Shown piece after piece: positions 24,201-39,850 of a stretch of DNA of 64,000 bases. The position numbers and the translations under genes were made by a program. Within the stretch, counting starts at the first letter, position 1. Every line of letters starts with the position of its first letter. Origin of the DNA: Ciona intestinalis (lineage: Eukaryota > Chordata > Ascidiacea > Phlebobranchia > Cionidae); contig NC_020169.2 of the NCBI RefSeq assembly GCF_000224145.3, positions 832,032 to 896,031 on the forward strand, written 5' to 3'. The notes beneath the pieces are model-generated. The model was not told the origin of the DNA. It did not search any database and saw only the letters and a list, made by a program, of their open reading frames with translations.

Positions 24201-27200
24201 TGTTTCCCATTTCAAGTTTGAGCGTGTCGTCGATTGTTATAAATTACCGTGACCTAAACGCGCGTAAACGGTTGTGTCCGCTGCAAAATACGTTGTCAAT
24301 GTCGTATGTCATACACCGGGGGACTTGTAAGCTGATACATCAAACTCCCAGACAAAGTTCTTGTTTCCGCCTTATTTCCAGCCGTGTATTGTCCATGGTG
24401 TGTTCGACACAAGGTTTCTATTTAGTTTGACTTGTGTAACAATGTTAATAGCTCACTATGTGATCAGTTTACAAGAATCACACCGATGACTTTATATAGG
24501 ACATCTCTCAACAAAGCTGATACATGACGTAACCACTTCCTGGCTCTCATCTTTAGAACAACATATACTTATAGCGTTGTGTAATCGCATGCCTTCAAAT
24601 TCCCATGGCTTAGTTTGATACGTTCATGAAACTCCCGTTTGTAACGAAGGTTGTTTTATCGGGCAGATAACTTCACAGCAAAATGATAGGAACGTACACG
24701 CTGATTACGCTACACGAGTTACAAGGGTACGACGCCGGTCATCCAATGATTCGGAAGACAAAAGTAAGAGGTTGTTTTAAAATTATATTTTCATTCCTAA
24801 AAACACGTTTCCACATTCAGGATCCCGGGAAGAATCTGAAGGGAATAGAAAACCATACGAAAAAGTTATACTGCGCGAAAAACCTCGTCCGAGGCGTCAA
24901 ACTTCTCGGAGAAGTACGGAAGACATTTCCAAGTCAGCCACTTCAACGGATGACGTACTTCTCTTACGTCATAGTTTAAATGACCCCGAACTATTCCTCC
25001 AATCTGACCCGACCTCCAGTCAAGGAAACTTCACCTTCGAAAAGGTTCACGATTCCGTTCAAAGTGATGGTTTCAAGCTTCGTAACCACAGCGTCGCTCA
25101 AACAGAAGGCTTAGACCAGCAGACTCACCAACAAGTGATAAACAGGTATAAACAGTTGACGTCTAAACAAAATAACTCGAGTGTCAAACACTTTGTGGCC
25201 ATCATGATTATTTTTTGTATCCACGGTGCGTGACTACAGCTCACAATGATGAGGTACAGCGTGGGAAAGTCACGCTTCGTTTCATTTTAGTCTCAGTGAC
25301 AACCTATGTTCAGGTGTAATTCGTTTAGCTTCCGTCTCTAAACAGTTAATGTCTTTATAACACACCTTGACCAGTATAAAGGTGTATAAATTAATCCAAG
25401 ACGATTTTCATCTTTCTTAGGCTGCCGGTATAGGTTTAAAGTGGTAACATATTTTTCCGATTATGTGTATTAACGCATTTAATTCATTAGCTCAACTACT
25501 TGTAACGGCGATATTAATTATCGCCGTTATAACATAATTTAATAACGGCTTTAAAGAGACCATAACCCCAAAAACACATCAGGTCACTTAAATAATATTG
25601 TTTTTGCTTCATGGCTATAAGTTCTGTAGTTGCTCCTTAAAAGAGGCGAAATACAACAATGACATATGCGCTATTGATTGCTTAATGTTGCATAACCACG
25701 AAACGATGTTTTGTTTAAAGTAATTTAATTAAAATAGGATAGGTTTTGCTATTTATTAGCTCTTTAATGTAAATGTATTTCTAGTTGAAATCATTTCTTT
25801 GTTTTAGTACCACCCATATGAGTGTGAAGTATATTGCACGATATTTCTCGGGTCGTATATTGTTTTCTTGGTTAAGCGTTTTCAAGTATCTCATATTAGT
25901 TTAGCGCACGATGAAACACGCCGATAAAGTAAATGGCTCAACTGTTAATAGATGCTCTCTCAACATTGATTACCTCCGCTCATCTAACTACCTGGACCGT
26001 ATGAGTTTCATCAGGTCAATCCCTGGCCCGGAAACTACACTCAACGGGAGCATATGTGGAAGCATGACAGGGATAAGTACTCCCTGCTCATCTATCCTCA
26101 CCATAGGGATCGGAACAGCTGCGAGATGCAGCCTCGCATCCAGCTACGCGTCAGTGTTTGAAGATGACAGGAACATTTCGGATGTTCGAAACGTGTCATG
26201 TGAGATTGGCGATCCGGAGGCGAGAGCTGACTCTTTTGTGAAACCGGACCCACCAAAGCAGCTCCGAAGAGCAAAATCCTTATACAACCCGCCGAACTTA
26301 CAGTTGCGCCAGTTCAACCGTAGATCTGTATCCCCAACCTTACAAGATGATCTTTTTGAATCGATGAAATTGAAAACATCCAATCCAGAAAACTTTCGCA
26401 CAACAGCCAGACCACCCCAACCAAACAAACCAACCACCCCAAAACCTCGGAAAATGAGCGCCAGTGGAAGTTGTTCATCTCTTAATATGTTTAATTTCCG
26501 ATTATCCCAGCAGAACATTTGCAACACAAATGAACCAGTGGCAATATGTCGACCCGCATCGTACCAATATAACCAAGGTTTGTTTAATGTATTTCATACC
26601 CGATACGCTTAAAGGAAAATAATACTTTATAATATAGGACCGTGGGGTAAGTTAGAATACCGTAAGCGCCTACATTCTATATTTTCTGGTCGTGTTTTAA
26701 ACAGACAACAACACTTTTTTAGAGTCGTAAGAATACGGTTATATAATTCTGTATTCTTTGTTAAGTACTAAATAGGACGATAAACAAATGAAAACTTGTC
26801 CAATCTTTTCATACCGTAATACATGTTATTCATAAAATATGCAGAAATAGTTGCGGATTCGGGGGAACCCCGCAGCAAAATCTCTGCCAAGAACTCCTCC
26901 ATCCGAAGGCGAATGTCACTTCAACTCTTAAAACCAACCAACCGTGACATGAAAGCAATTCCAATCGTATCACAGGTATTTCACAAAAGAATATTTTAAT
27001 TTATTAAGCTGAATTTTTATTGTACTATCCACAGTTTTAAGTTTTTCATTTGCTTTCAAAGAACATATAGTGACGGAAATACAATATCCGTACACCGCGA
27101 GTTTACTTATTAAATATCTTACATTCTTCAAGAAACGAAACTAAAAATAAAATTGAATAGTTGGGTAATATCTCTAGGTTAAGGTTTGTTTCCTAGTTAC

Positions 27201-30200
27201 GTATTCGTGCCGGGATACTGCGAGAGGTTGTCATATATTTGATGTTTGCCATGCTAACCTTACCAACACAGCACGCCTCTAAACCGCTGATTTTAAGAAC
27301 CATTGTGGTTTCTATTCGTTGGTTCAATGTTTGAGATTTTCCGGCTTCGTGGAAATATTGGTTATATCAAGCTGTGTTGTATTTCGTTCGCTGTTGTAGA
27401 TTCGTTCACGTTAGAGCGTGACAATGACAAATGAGAAAGCACTTGATTAATATATAAGCCACCCGAAAGTCAAACATTCACACACACACATAGTAAATAG
27501 ACCATATATATTAACTCTTCTCTGGGCGCAAATTATTTTTTCTTGTAAAATTACATTGCGGTATACCGAATAACGATAAAGTATACCAGTATATGAATGG
27601 TTTAGAGCTGTTTGTTAGCATGTACGTAGGATTATTTGTATTTACACAACTCATACTATTACTAGAATTTACTATTGTGTTAAAAGATGAAACGATTTAA
27701 CTTCTATATTTTCACAGTTAAACGACGAATACAAGCGTCACTCAATCGCTGGTTTAGACGCCGAAAAGGTTAAGACAGCCATGACAAGATGGAGCGCTAT
27801 CAGCAACAACATGTCCTCTTCAAATAGAAGTTCACGTCGAAGAATTCGTCCATTATCCGAGGTTCAAAACTTCAGGTACAAATAGAGATTGCTGTCACTT
27901 AACAAATATTAGCTTGGAATAAATTCTAACAGCAACCAGGTGTACACCGCCTTCGTTACTCGAACGTGACTAAGGATTAACTTTGATATTCAACTTTGTA
28001 GATGGGATGTTCAAGCCATTCCCGAGCATAACGAAATAACAAGTCCATGCAATGAAGAAATAATCTCCAAACTACCGTCCACTCTTCCGCGACCGAAAAC
28101 TAAACCAGACTCCGCTACGCCAACAAGCGGAAATGGGTGTGTCCGCAAGGTGCCACCAAAGACGAAAAAAGTTTCGATTTCTGAAGTGAACTCGACTTAC
28201 GAAGCAAACGACTTTGAGATATTACCTCGTCTATCATTCATTGGATCTAGTTTTAGCCAAGAAGAACTTTCTTCTCGAACACCATTTGACCAGGTTTGTA
28301 ATTACTTTAATTTAAAACTAAAAAAAATACATTCGTGCACAAAAAATATAAACCTAATAAAATGAACAATGTGTTACAAATCGGAAGATAAAAACTGGGG
28401 GTGAAAACAAGAAAACTAAATAAGTCATACACCGTATGATCTGCAATAGTTATAAATATCTCTTTCAATAATACTGTATTGGTTTTCCAGGAAATTTTGG
28501 TTGAAACTTGCCACCTTCGTAAAGCATTATCCGTTATTGGTGGAATTAACACGATGCCAGATAGCTTACTGCACTTTTATCCTACTAAGGTAATAACTGT
28601 AGATATGACCCGTGTTCTTATTACCAGCTAATTAGGGCAATTACTTTTACAGTATTACAACGAAATTGGCAATCGAACGTTCCACTCATACTATGGTGTT
28701 CGAGGGCAGCAAGTTCACGATGAAAGATGTCGAATCCAAGGAAGCATGTCTGGTAGGAATTGCATTTACATTTCAAAATATGTAGTTTTTGGACAACGTA
28801 CGTGTTGATAAATTACGTTGATGCTTTCAATATACGTCATGCAGCGCCTATATAATAATGGGAATTCGTACGGCCTTTTAACCTGTACCCGCAGTGTACG
28901 ACCGTATCCGCCGAAATGACATGTACGCGCGTCTAAACATGACGTTCATGCCTTTTACGACCAGAATAACATGTCTAAACAAAATCGTTATACGCAGACA
29001 TTGATAAGAGTTTTAGTCTACAGTCAAAATAAGTATTGAAATTCGTAATATGTGCTTTTGATATCGTGTAGCATAAACAGGATAGGTCGCAGGATATAAT
29101 TAATAGGTCCGTGACGAAGCATTAAAGGTCTTACTTTCGTTAGAAAAGTTGGGTTTTCCAAAAGTTCCGCAACACTCGTGTTGTTTTATAAAACTGCAGC
29201 AAAAGTTCCCTTGTTTTTGTACTTTGCTTGGAAAAAGACAGTCACGACACATTTATTACGTCTTTGTGTCTCGTCAGTGACGTGTGATCAAAGGAGAGTC
29301 ATATCAGTAACAGTATAGACAACGGTAAACAAAAACAAGACAGTTATTTGCTTTAGCTGCATGCAAGCAATTAGTGATTTGGATTATATTTTAAAACTTA
29401 TTTTTGTGTCTGTTGCCGATTTGTAATGCATTTTATTTTATTTTTAAGAATTTTACGTAATTTGTGAACGTCACATGATATAAACGAAAACGGCAACTTA
29501 ATTTCGCTAGCTTATATAAGAATTAAATCAATGGTAGTTCAGTAAGCATTCCGGTGCTATTTTTACTATATGGGTTTCTTGGCTTCTACATAAATGGTGG
29601 CTTCGTTTTGTTTCCTGTGCATGCGCGAAGCGTCCTTGCTTTCGTTGTGAATTATTTATACTCTTGTTTATTATATTTACTGCGCTAAGACGAGCGACGC
29701 AAAATTCTAATTAGTCATGCGTTGTCAGAATGCGTTAGCGACCTATTAACTACACACACTCTAAGCAAGGGACTTTTGCGTAACTTTGCGTGCTTCGCAG
29801 TATTGGCGGCGTTATCACGTGTCAAGGAACGCATTCTCGTGACGTTATTGCGTCATTGCAAAGTTGAGTTATTTCTGGAAATGTGAAATTTGATATAAAA
29901 GTAGCAAAACCCTAAAATCAGCAGTTGTTGTTATTTTGCATTCAGTGGTAACTTAAAGCGTAGAAGCGCATACTCGTTTTTCCTCGGAAAATAACGGATA
30001 GTACACATGATGACGCATTTAGTATAAAATAAAAAAAAAACGCGCCTGCTTTTTGTAAGCATTTTGGAACGTTAATAGGCACTTTATACACCATGCATTA
30101 TTTATTATTTAGAGTTGCACAGCTTGAGTATAGCGAAGGCAAGTTCGATCGACTTTTTATTTTTAGTGTTTTCTATCGAACGCCTTGCATTTCAAATGAG

Positions 30201-33200
30201 GTATCCCGGGTCTGTATGTTGTTTGCGCTTCACCTCTTTCAATAGGCGGTCTATAGAGCAGCGTATTTTTCCCATTCAGTAAAGTTAAATTTACTTCTAT
30301 TCATCACCATTTATGCAAACCAAACGCGTGTTAGAACGGGATTTCTGGATCTTATTTTGTTTCAACCTACGTCAGTGAAGTTGTGTAATAACTGCCATCT
30401 GCGTCATCTCATTTAATTCGCTCTCATGCTGCTTGTTATGTTTGTGCTTTGAAGGCATCGCTACTAATCAGAATCTACGTCCGGAACACGATGTATATGT
30501 TTACAGCGCGCCCGCTGTTTTGCAGTTGGTCAATAGATCGACCAGAGAATATATGGTAGGGTTGCATTGAGCAGAGAAGTTAACTGTTCATTGTGAATCA
30601 CTGAGCCGTTAGGGCTGAGTCAAGTATTAGATTTTAAAACGGCTCACCAACTCTTCGTCATGTACAGCGTCTAATTAAAGCTTTATTAGGAAAAGTTATA
30701 CTTCAGATAGTGCGTGTATGGCGGTGGGTGTTTAAATAAACTAATTAATACCTTCACAATTATTACAGTAAGAAAATTTCTCTGCAGCAGATTTATAAAA
30801 GTTTAAGTTTCTGAAACCTTGTAAATTAAGAACACGATAAACAAGATCAGACCATGCGTCGATTTTTAATATCTATCGGTCGAAACTACCACAGTGATAA
30901 TGAAGGTCACATGCATCGTAACGCATCTAGCATGCCATCGTCGCCCGTCGTTCCCAACGCTTCATTTGACGATCTTAGCGATTCTTCTGCAAATGAGGAC
31001 CAACCATTAAGAAGACGAACCAAGTCAGGATTCCGGAAAAGTTTGAAACGATTCAGAAGAACTCGCAGCGTGCGAGCTGGTCGAAGTAAGCAGATCATAA
31101 CTTATTGTGTGTGATTAGATAAGTACTGAAGCAAGTGTAATATACTTTCAATGTTTAAGTCATCTGTTGACCCGACCGCAGCCAGTTTAATTAAAAACGT
31201 CATTTGCTTTGACACTTGCTAAATTACGTAAGTGTTGAAGTCAAGTTTGGGCATATACTATATATGGATCGAGATTTCGTTATATTCGCAATGCGATAAC
31301 AACTTAGTTTAAGCAAAGCTTCTAATTTCATAGATTCCGTAGTAAGCTTGCGTTAATCCGGATTGTGTCACATGATTTCATATGCGCACTCACGAAACAA
31401 ATCTGCTTTGTAATCCCAATACTTGCGATGATAACATACTGTAGTTTAGAATGTGACCTTCGCATTGCTTTGGGTAGCAACATTATAGTTACTGATAGCT
31501 ACGCGTTCCAGCGTGTACCTGTTCATACGCTGACAAGGCAGTAGTTGTAGTAACTGCTGGTACAAAACCCGCCCTTGCGTTAACGTTTCTTTGTCGTTTT
31601 TCTGTCACATGGGTATATGGTTTGTAGTTTATAGGTAACACGCTTAGCGATTAAACTGTAAAATTTGCAGCAGTTGGTATTGGAATGTGGCATAACTATA
31701 TGCAGTGGTGTGCAGTTTTAACACGGTTGCTTGAACGCCGATATGTTTTGTATTAGAGGTAGTTTCCATTTTGTAACTCGAGTATTAGGTATGATCCTTA
31801 TAAGGAGAGTATACGCTGTTAAGGTATAGCGTTGGTTCGTCTGGTATGTGTGTTCGGACAGTATAAATATAAACGTGTCATTCTTTAGCGTAATTATTGC
31901 GATTTGCAGTAAATATAAATGATCTTTGGTCACAAAACTGTCACCGACTTAAGGCTAGTAATAAATTTTCCTGCTTGCTACATCAATAGCTTTTGTATAA
32001 GCTATCATGCGTGCATCATGTGTTAGATATCTATGTATTTCATATTGCGGCCGTCCAGACTCCAGGCCTTTGTTGTGCGCAGATTATTATCGTGTTATCC
32101 GTTTTGTCTGCAGCAAGCTGGCCTTTCGCACTAAGCGGCACACAAGCAGTTTTAATTTCGTGTCTGATCGAGCCTGGAGGCTGGAACAAGTCCAATCATA
32201 AAAGCTTTGGACGCTTGACGTGTGTACAACTCCTGCCACAAGGCGCAAGTCGCGCTCACGCCTGCTCAAATTAACGTTAAAACAAACAAGAAATTTCGCA
32301 GTGCCGCATTCGAGGCTTGTTTTGCATCTCGGTAAGCAGAGAAAAAGGCGATAGGAGGCCGGATCGAAATTTCGATCTTCGGTGTTTACAACAGCGAAAT
32401 GTAAGACGCGAAAAGCTCAATAGTTCAGCTGAGGTCGAAGTTTCAGTATTGATTAGGTTGAGTAGTTACAGCTTTTCTAATCGTTATGTTACGCAGCAGT
32501 ACTTAGTATACAAACAATCGTCTGTTAGGAAGTGTGACGTCAATTTATTGTTGATTGTTTTGCTTAACTGAAAGCGTGCGGTGAAACTAAGGCTGTTGCT
32601 GGCATACCGACCTGAGATTAATCGATATCTTCCAGTGCGTATTACTGGCTCGTTTTAATAGTTTGTGGGATTTCCTGCTCAATACAATGAGAGTGATTCA
32701 AGGACACTTGTTTGCACACACGTAAAGGCTCAATTGCCCTTTTGTTTCCACTTTCAATGTCTGCTGCAGAAAACCCAGCACTTCGCGGCCGGTTGGCGCG
32801 GAAAGAATCCAACGAACTTGAAGCAAGGCAACATACGAATCATAACTCTGTATTCAGATCGTGGGTCAAAAGAAACAAGTTTCTGTCACGGGTGGTCGGG
32901 TCGGCTCGGTGCGTTTCCACGTCCACCTTGCCCTCGCATTCAAAAGTTCGAGCGACCGGGGAAGTATGCCAGTCCCGTGACCTGACGTCAATGACGAACC
33001 CTTGCGGTCTTGTACGCCATGATAGAAAAATGATCCGCGATTTAGTTTGCCGTCGTAGCTTTGAAGTTAGAAAGGATAAGCCCATAGCAGCAGCTGGACG
33101 ATTCACGCCTCAATGCACACGAGCACACACTACAGAAGTACAACCTGTACTCCGCAGCCGAGCTAAATCATCCAACATATATATGGATGTCTTGCCAATG

Positions 33201-36200
33201 GATGACTGTGATTATTCACTTGATGATGACGACGAAGATGATGACGTAGACGATGTATTTGACGTTACAGTTATCCGCGCGAGTACAAAGCAGTTAGTGA
33301 GAAGCCATACGCATCCCAAACAGAAAACTAAATCCGTGTCCAGTGGCTGTAAGTCGCGATACCGCTGGCAATTTGTATTTAACCGTTTCACCCAAAGCTT
33401 TTAAAGCGTTTTGAAACCATATTTATTTTTCGACGTTTATTACCTGCCACACCTCATTCCTAAGCTTAACAACTAACATTTTTTCAGGTATTTCGACCGA
33501 ATCGGGTTACGGGACCATGACAAGGAATGGAACACGCTTGAGAACTCCTGATAATGAAGAGGACGCGGTGTTTGTGAACTCAAATTCGAACCAAGTACGT
33601 TTGTTGTTTAACCGAGCATAAATTAACACACAACGCCGTTTAAAGTAATTGTCTACATATCACTAACCGATTAATATTGTAAGACCTTTAAAGGCGCACA
33701 AATATATGTCGCCATATTATTTTGCTTGTGTTCTAATTCACGTTTAATTATATTAGCTGGGTGGCGGAACTTCAGCTCAGCAGACAAATGGAGTCTTCGT
33801 GGAAGCATTGTGGGATCACGTGACCATGGACCCTGATGAGCTTGGATTTAAAGTTGGTGACGTCATACGTGTAAATGACATGTCGAATGCTGATTGGTGG
33901 TGGGGGGAACTCGATTCTGTGGAAGGGTGGTTTCCCGCTACCTTTGTTAGGGTAAGTAGATAAAAATATTGATAAAGTTTTTATTCCAATTTTTACAATG
34001 TAATTGCAATTAGTTTTAGCATTTATTAGAAAAATATCTAGGGACTTTGTTTATAACTAGTTTCTCAATATAGTTTTGTTTCAGATTCTCGTCAACCAGC
34101 AAATCCGTACAGATTCAAACAATAGTGACATCATTGTTTCGTCATACGCAAGCTCACAAAGCGAGGACGAAATCTCAGTGACGTCACACGAGTTTTCACG
34201 CGTGACGTCATTTAACGACATTTGCCAATGCACAGAGCAACGTTCGACGACATCCATTCATTGCAATGTTTGCGGGAGACCACTGACCGATGCGACGCCA
34301 GCCAGCAGGGCGTCGATCGCCAACCAAACCAAACAGCCAGAGATTGTAATAACGAAACCTCCTTCCAACGCCCGCAAAGCTTCCATTACACGAGACCAAA
34401 TTCGTGCAAACGTCATCAAAGAAATAGTCAATTCCGAAAAAGTATTTGTCGGTCACCTCAAAGACGTAGTACAGGTAGGAATTCTTGTTTATTCTGCCGC
34501 ACAGATGTCCAATCGCTTGAAATCTCATCATTATACTAATTACAGGGCTACCTGACTCGTTGCCGAAACCGCTCCGACATGTTTACAGACGAAGAACTCA
34601 ACACTTTGTTTGGAAACATAGAAGACATCTATCTGTTCCAACGGGACTTCGCTGCCGAGCTTGAGGCGTCAGTCGATTCGTCCTCAGTACACACAACCGA
34701 ACTAGGAAATGTTTTTCTAAAACACGTAAGTGGTTGTTTATATTATATACAGCATTGTGTTCGATTTACTTGTTTAAGTTTGTTAAGGTTGTGTTTCGTA
34801 ATGAATTTTCAAATATTTATAAAAAAACGATGTATTTTGAATTAACAGAAAGACGGCTTCTGCATATACTCGGAATATTGTAACAACCATCCACAAGCAC
34901 TAGCGGAGTTGGCACATTTGTTGACCTTCAAAAAATACGTTCATTTTTTCGAAGCTTGTCGATTATTACAAAAAATGATTGACATTCCATTAGATGGATT
35001 CCTTTTAACTCCTGTCCAGAAAATCTGCAAATACCCGTTGCAGGTAAGGGCGTAACTGTTTAGAACAATTTATAATGTTCCTGTAATATTGTATCACATT
35101 TTATTTGTTTTTAGTTGGCGGAACTTTTAAAGTACACTCACCCCGAGCACCAGGATTACGATGCCGTTAAATCTGCATTAGAAGCAATGAAGGGCGTTGC
35201 CCACATGATCAATGAACGTAAAAGAAAGATGGAAAACGTGAGAAAGATATCTCAGTGGCAAGCAAGCATCGTCAATTGGCAGGTACGACTAATCATGATT
35301 CGGCCAAAGCCCACATGAGAAATTACACGCTTATGTGTTTGTACGGTCATTCAATAACAGTAATGTCCTGTGAGTCATTATTCTTAAAGGTCAAAACGTG
35401 TATATTACCATCGCAGGGTGAGAGCGTGCTTTCCAGGAGTAGTGAGTTGGTACATTCCGGGGAGGTATATGCGTTGTCGCAAGTTAAATCTAAACCCAAA
35501 TCACGAGTCGCTTTCTTGTTTGATCATCAAATGATTCTCTGCAAAAAGGTCGGTTTACAAAATCTGTAGTGGTCCGCTTGTTTGACTTTTGCCAATTTAA
35601 CTTTTATACAAAACAGGATTTGCTTCGTCGCGATCTCCTATATTACAAAGCTCGCATCGACTTGGACGCTGTTGAAGTGAGTGCCACCGAACCAGACTCA
35701 CCTAAATCCTCACATTCCGGGAATGACTGGCATTCATCGTCAAGTTTAGGCTCATGCCAAGGCTGGAAGGTTACAGACACGACCACTGGCGAGTCCGGTT
35801 TAATGTACTGCAAGAATCCAGATGACTGTGGAAAGTGGATGAAAGCGTTCGCACTTGAAAGAAAAATGTAAGTTGAAGAAATATGTTTATGGTATGCGAC
35901 CGAAGCTGTACAAATATTTTCCTACTCGTGATATTTAATAGAGCTGAAACCAAAGCAAGTGGGACGCCTCTCCCAACCGAAGCATATTCTCTCAGCGTGT
36001 TGCAGAACTCCTTGACAGTCTCCAGAAAGCCAAAAGGTGAGTCTTGTGTACCTGTTTACCTTAAAACCGGGCGATTTAAAGAAATCCCGTAAAAACCCGA
36101 TGCATATTGAACAAAATGGGGTGTTCTATCCATTTATTGATATAATGAATATTTTATCTTTTCCATAATATTCAAACCTTCGTTTTTCAGAGGCGAGTAC

Positions 36201-36375
36201 ACAGAGGCTTGCGCCTTCGTATCGATACCGCATAAAAATGGCACAAGAAGTGCAAGAATTGTCGGCAAAGCAGACCAACTATGGGTCGGAGAAGTCTGGT
36301 TTTTTCAGCAGCGTCGCAGGAAAGCTCACTCCATTCCGTCGCACACATACACGGGAAAGCAGCTTCGTATTTTAA
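21229..36375 (+). CDS. ARHGEF4/SPATA13-like: Asef/SPATA13-type RhoGEF (SH3-DH-PH) with long N-terminal region
   Basis: Guanine-nucleotide exchange factor for Rho-family GTPases. Core exons: 33488-33594, 33757-33951 (SH3: [32 protein letters not shown]), 34085-34474, 34546-34725, 34849-35043 and 35115-35282 ([20 protein letters not shown], then [17 protein letters not shown]), 35417-35548 and 35617-35867 (PH, containing [18 protein letters not shown]), 35942-36036, 36191-36375. The C-terminal [14 protein letters not shown] resembles human ARHGEF4 FWHSISRLAPFRK. Upstream exons form a long low-complexity Ser/Arg-rich region: 21291-22979 (start codon 21291), 23081-23593, 24679-24763, 24821-25145, 25905-26577, 26845-26975, 27718-27875, 28002-28293, 28491-28589, 28653-28752. 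The join 25145 to 25905 is unresolved, because the phases do not match, and a separate promoter is possible. Linking the upstream exons to the core rests on phase only. Poly(A) signal at 36808-36813. Confidence 0.88.
25503..25529. repeat. Inverted repeat with 11-bp arms
   Basis: TAACGGCGATA and TATCGCCGTTA pair perfectly around a 5-base loop, in the intron between the RhoGEF exons ending at 25145 and starting near 25905. Function unknown. Confidence 0.7.
26634..26821 (-). mobile_element. TIR element (MITE), degraded, reverse orientation
   Basis: Intronic copy starting TATAGGACCGTGGGGTAAG, with TACGGTTATATAATTC and TCTTTGTTAAGTACTAAAT internal blocks. The right end has decayed to CCAATCTTTTCATACCGTA. 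Confidence 0.72.
28753..30853. other. Intron and probable internal promoter region of the RhoGEF
   Basis: Two kilobases without a credible exon or recognised repeat. It separates the last long-N-terminus exon (ending at 28752) from the exon at 30854 that begins with its own ATG, so it is the natural place for a second promoter. No TATA box stands out. Confidence 0.45.
30854..31085 (+). CDS. Alternative first exon of the RhoGEF
   Basis: Opens with ATG at 30854 and codes 77 residues, Ser-rich then strongly basic ([15 protein letters not shown]), followed by an A|GTAAGC donor leaving one base of a codon. That phase fits the acceptor of the exon at 33488 exactly, giving a predicted short form of 709 residues that begins here and contains SH3, DH and PH. 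The same phase also fits the exon at 32770. Confidence 0.7.
31086..32769. other. RhoGEF intron
   Basis: Sits between the two alternative 5' exons. Open frames near 32.0-32.6 kb overlap each other on both strands and lack matching splice signals, so I do not call them. A promoter for the exon at 32770 could lie here. Confidence 0.4.
32770..33348 (+). CDS. Alternative exon of the RhoGEF (cassette or first exon)
   Basis: Open for 193 codons. It is preceded by a pyrimidine-rich acceptor (TGTCTGCTGCAG) and followed by a T|GTAAGT donor, and both ends split a codon after its first base, so it can be skipped or included without changing frame. Alternatively it begins at an ATG at 32712 or 32757 as another first exon. 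The product has a basic N-terminal half ([11 protein letters not shown]) and a run of about 15 acidic residues ([12 protein letters not shown]). Confidence 0.65.
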
Positions 36376-37723
36376 CTTCCAAGGGATTTTAAATTTCACC
36401 GCGAACTTATTTGTTTCACAGTATTTTTGCACACGTTATATTGTACAGTCTCTAGAAAAGACGAAGCCGTGTCGAACTTGTGTGCTTCCGCTTTTGTAAA
36501 TCTGTATAAACAATAGAAGAGAATATTGTAGTCATAAAATTGGAGTTCACTTTTAAAGTTATATTTTATTAAAAAGTGAGCCTGAACTGCGTCAAAGAAA
36601 GCAGGGCGCGTTTGCTGTGTGTATTTTACCACCAACTTGTTTTTATTGATTTCCACTGTGTTTACCTCACCGCCTATACGTTCCCAGTCGTGTTACTTCG
36701 GCTACAGGCCACACGACTGTTTTACTTTTATCTAAGAACATTGCTTCTTTTGCACGTGCAATTTTGACTTCGCTCACGCCATGCCACGATTTGCTGTTAC
36801 TCTCCACAATAAACGCCCAAAACTAAATCAAATTGTATTTTTGGATCAGAAATCCTCACTGAAATAGGAACAAATTAAACGGTCATTATGTTGTGTTTCC
36901 ATTCTTTCTTTACGCTGCGGTAATATGAATCTAGAAAAGATTCGGCACTTTTAGTTCTGCAAGCGCAGACGCCGAGTACTTAAATTTTTTTTTGTATCCA
37001 AGTCACAATAGTTTAAGTCTATATAGTGATAAGTATTTTGTTTATGGCGTTTCATTTATGTTGTGACGTATTACTGCTCTTTTGCTGTATCTATCCACCA
37101 ATTTAGTTTGTTTACCCTGACGATTATGTTTGCTACAGTGAAGTATTCGCGGAAAAGGAATTAGCAGAAAGTTAGATTGATATTGTTATTATGGTAAAGT
37201 TGAGGATGGATCTATGGGCTATATACTATTGTCATTTTTATAGTTGAAAAATACGTTCTAAGGTTTAACAGAGGAAATCCAATTCGACTGAGTGGAGTTC
37301 GAGAAATATTAATTCAATTTTAAGTGGCCTACTAGCGCCACCACCTGGAAAAGTTAAAAAAACGACGTTTTCTGTTGTATTCTAAATCGCAAAGTCTTTT
37401 CAGTAATTCAATTTAAAGAAACTGTCGTTGTTGAAGCTGTGAAGGCTTAAGTCTGATACTATATTTGGTATATGCTGGTCTAAACTTGTGTGAGTAGACC
37501 TCATGTAAGCATTAGTTAATATTTGGCAGATGCAGCCGGTTATTTAATGTATCTGTTGAGAAATATCCGTTCAGCCAGATACATGTTACATAAGTTTTTC
37601 AGATATGAAGATACTTAGGTTTATTTATTTGTCAATTTGCTACAAAATAATTTTGCAGTAACAAAACAAAAAAATGACCTCAAAAATAAATAAATTGTGT
37701 TCATTGTTTCCAGTATAGAATAA
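36376..37723. other. 3' UTR of the RhoGEF and spacer to the actin gene
   Basis: The RhoGEF 3' UTR runs to about 36830 (AATAAA at 36808-36813). The minus-strand actin 3' UTR probably ends near 37620, where TTTATTTATTT gives a poly(A) signal on the minus strand. No other gene is seen; the two genes converge here. Confidence 0.55.
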
Positions 37724-39772
<2,049 letters not shown>

Positions 39773-39850
39773 TTAAGATTAGATCTTTACGTTGAAGTAT
39801 ACTGAGATGTGATAGCTGGTCGAGTGTGGTTTGAATGAAGCAAGACGTCG

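Noticed and set aside
24683-24979. Plus-strand open frame of 98 codons starting [10 protein letters not shown].
   Set aside because: The same bases read in another frame give two exons (24679-24763 and 24821-25145) with proper splice sites and a longer open run, which fits the gene far better.
31993-32571. Several overlapping open frames on both strands between the alternative RhoGEF exons.
   Set aside because: They contradict each other, lack splice signals of the right phase and show no recognisable domain.
36281-36656. Open frames on both strands at the end of the RhoGEF gene.
   Set aside because: They lie in the last exon and 3' UTR of the RhoGEF and have no independent support.
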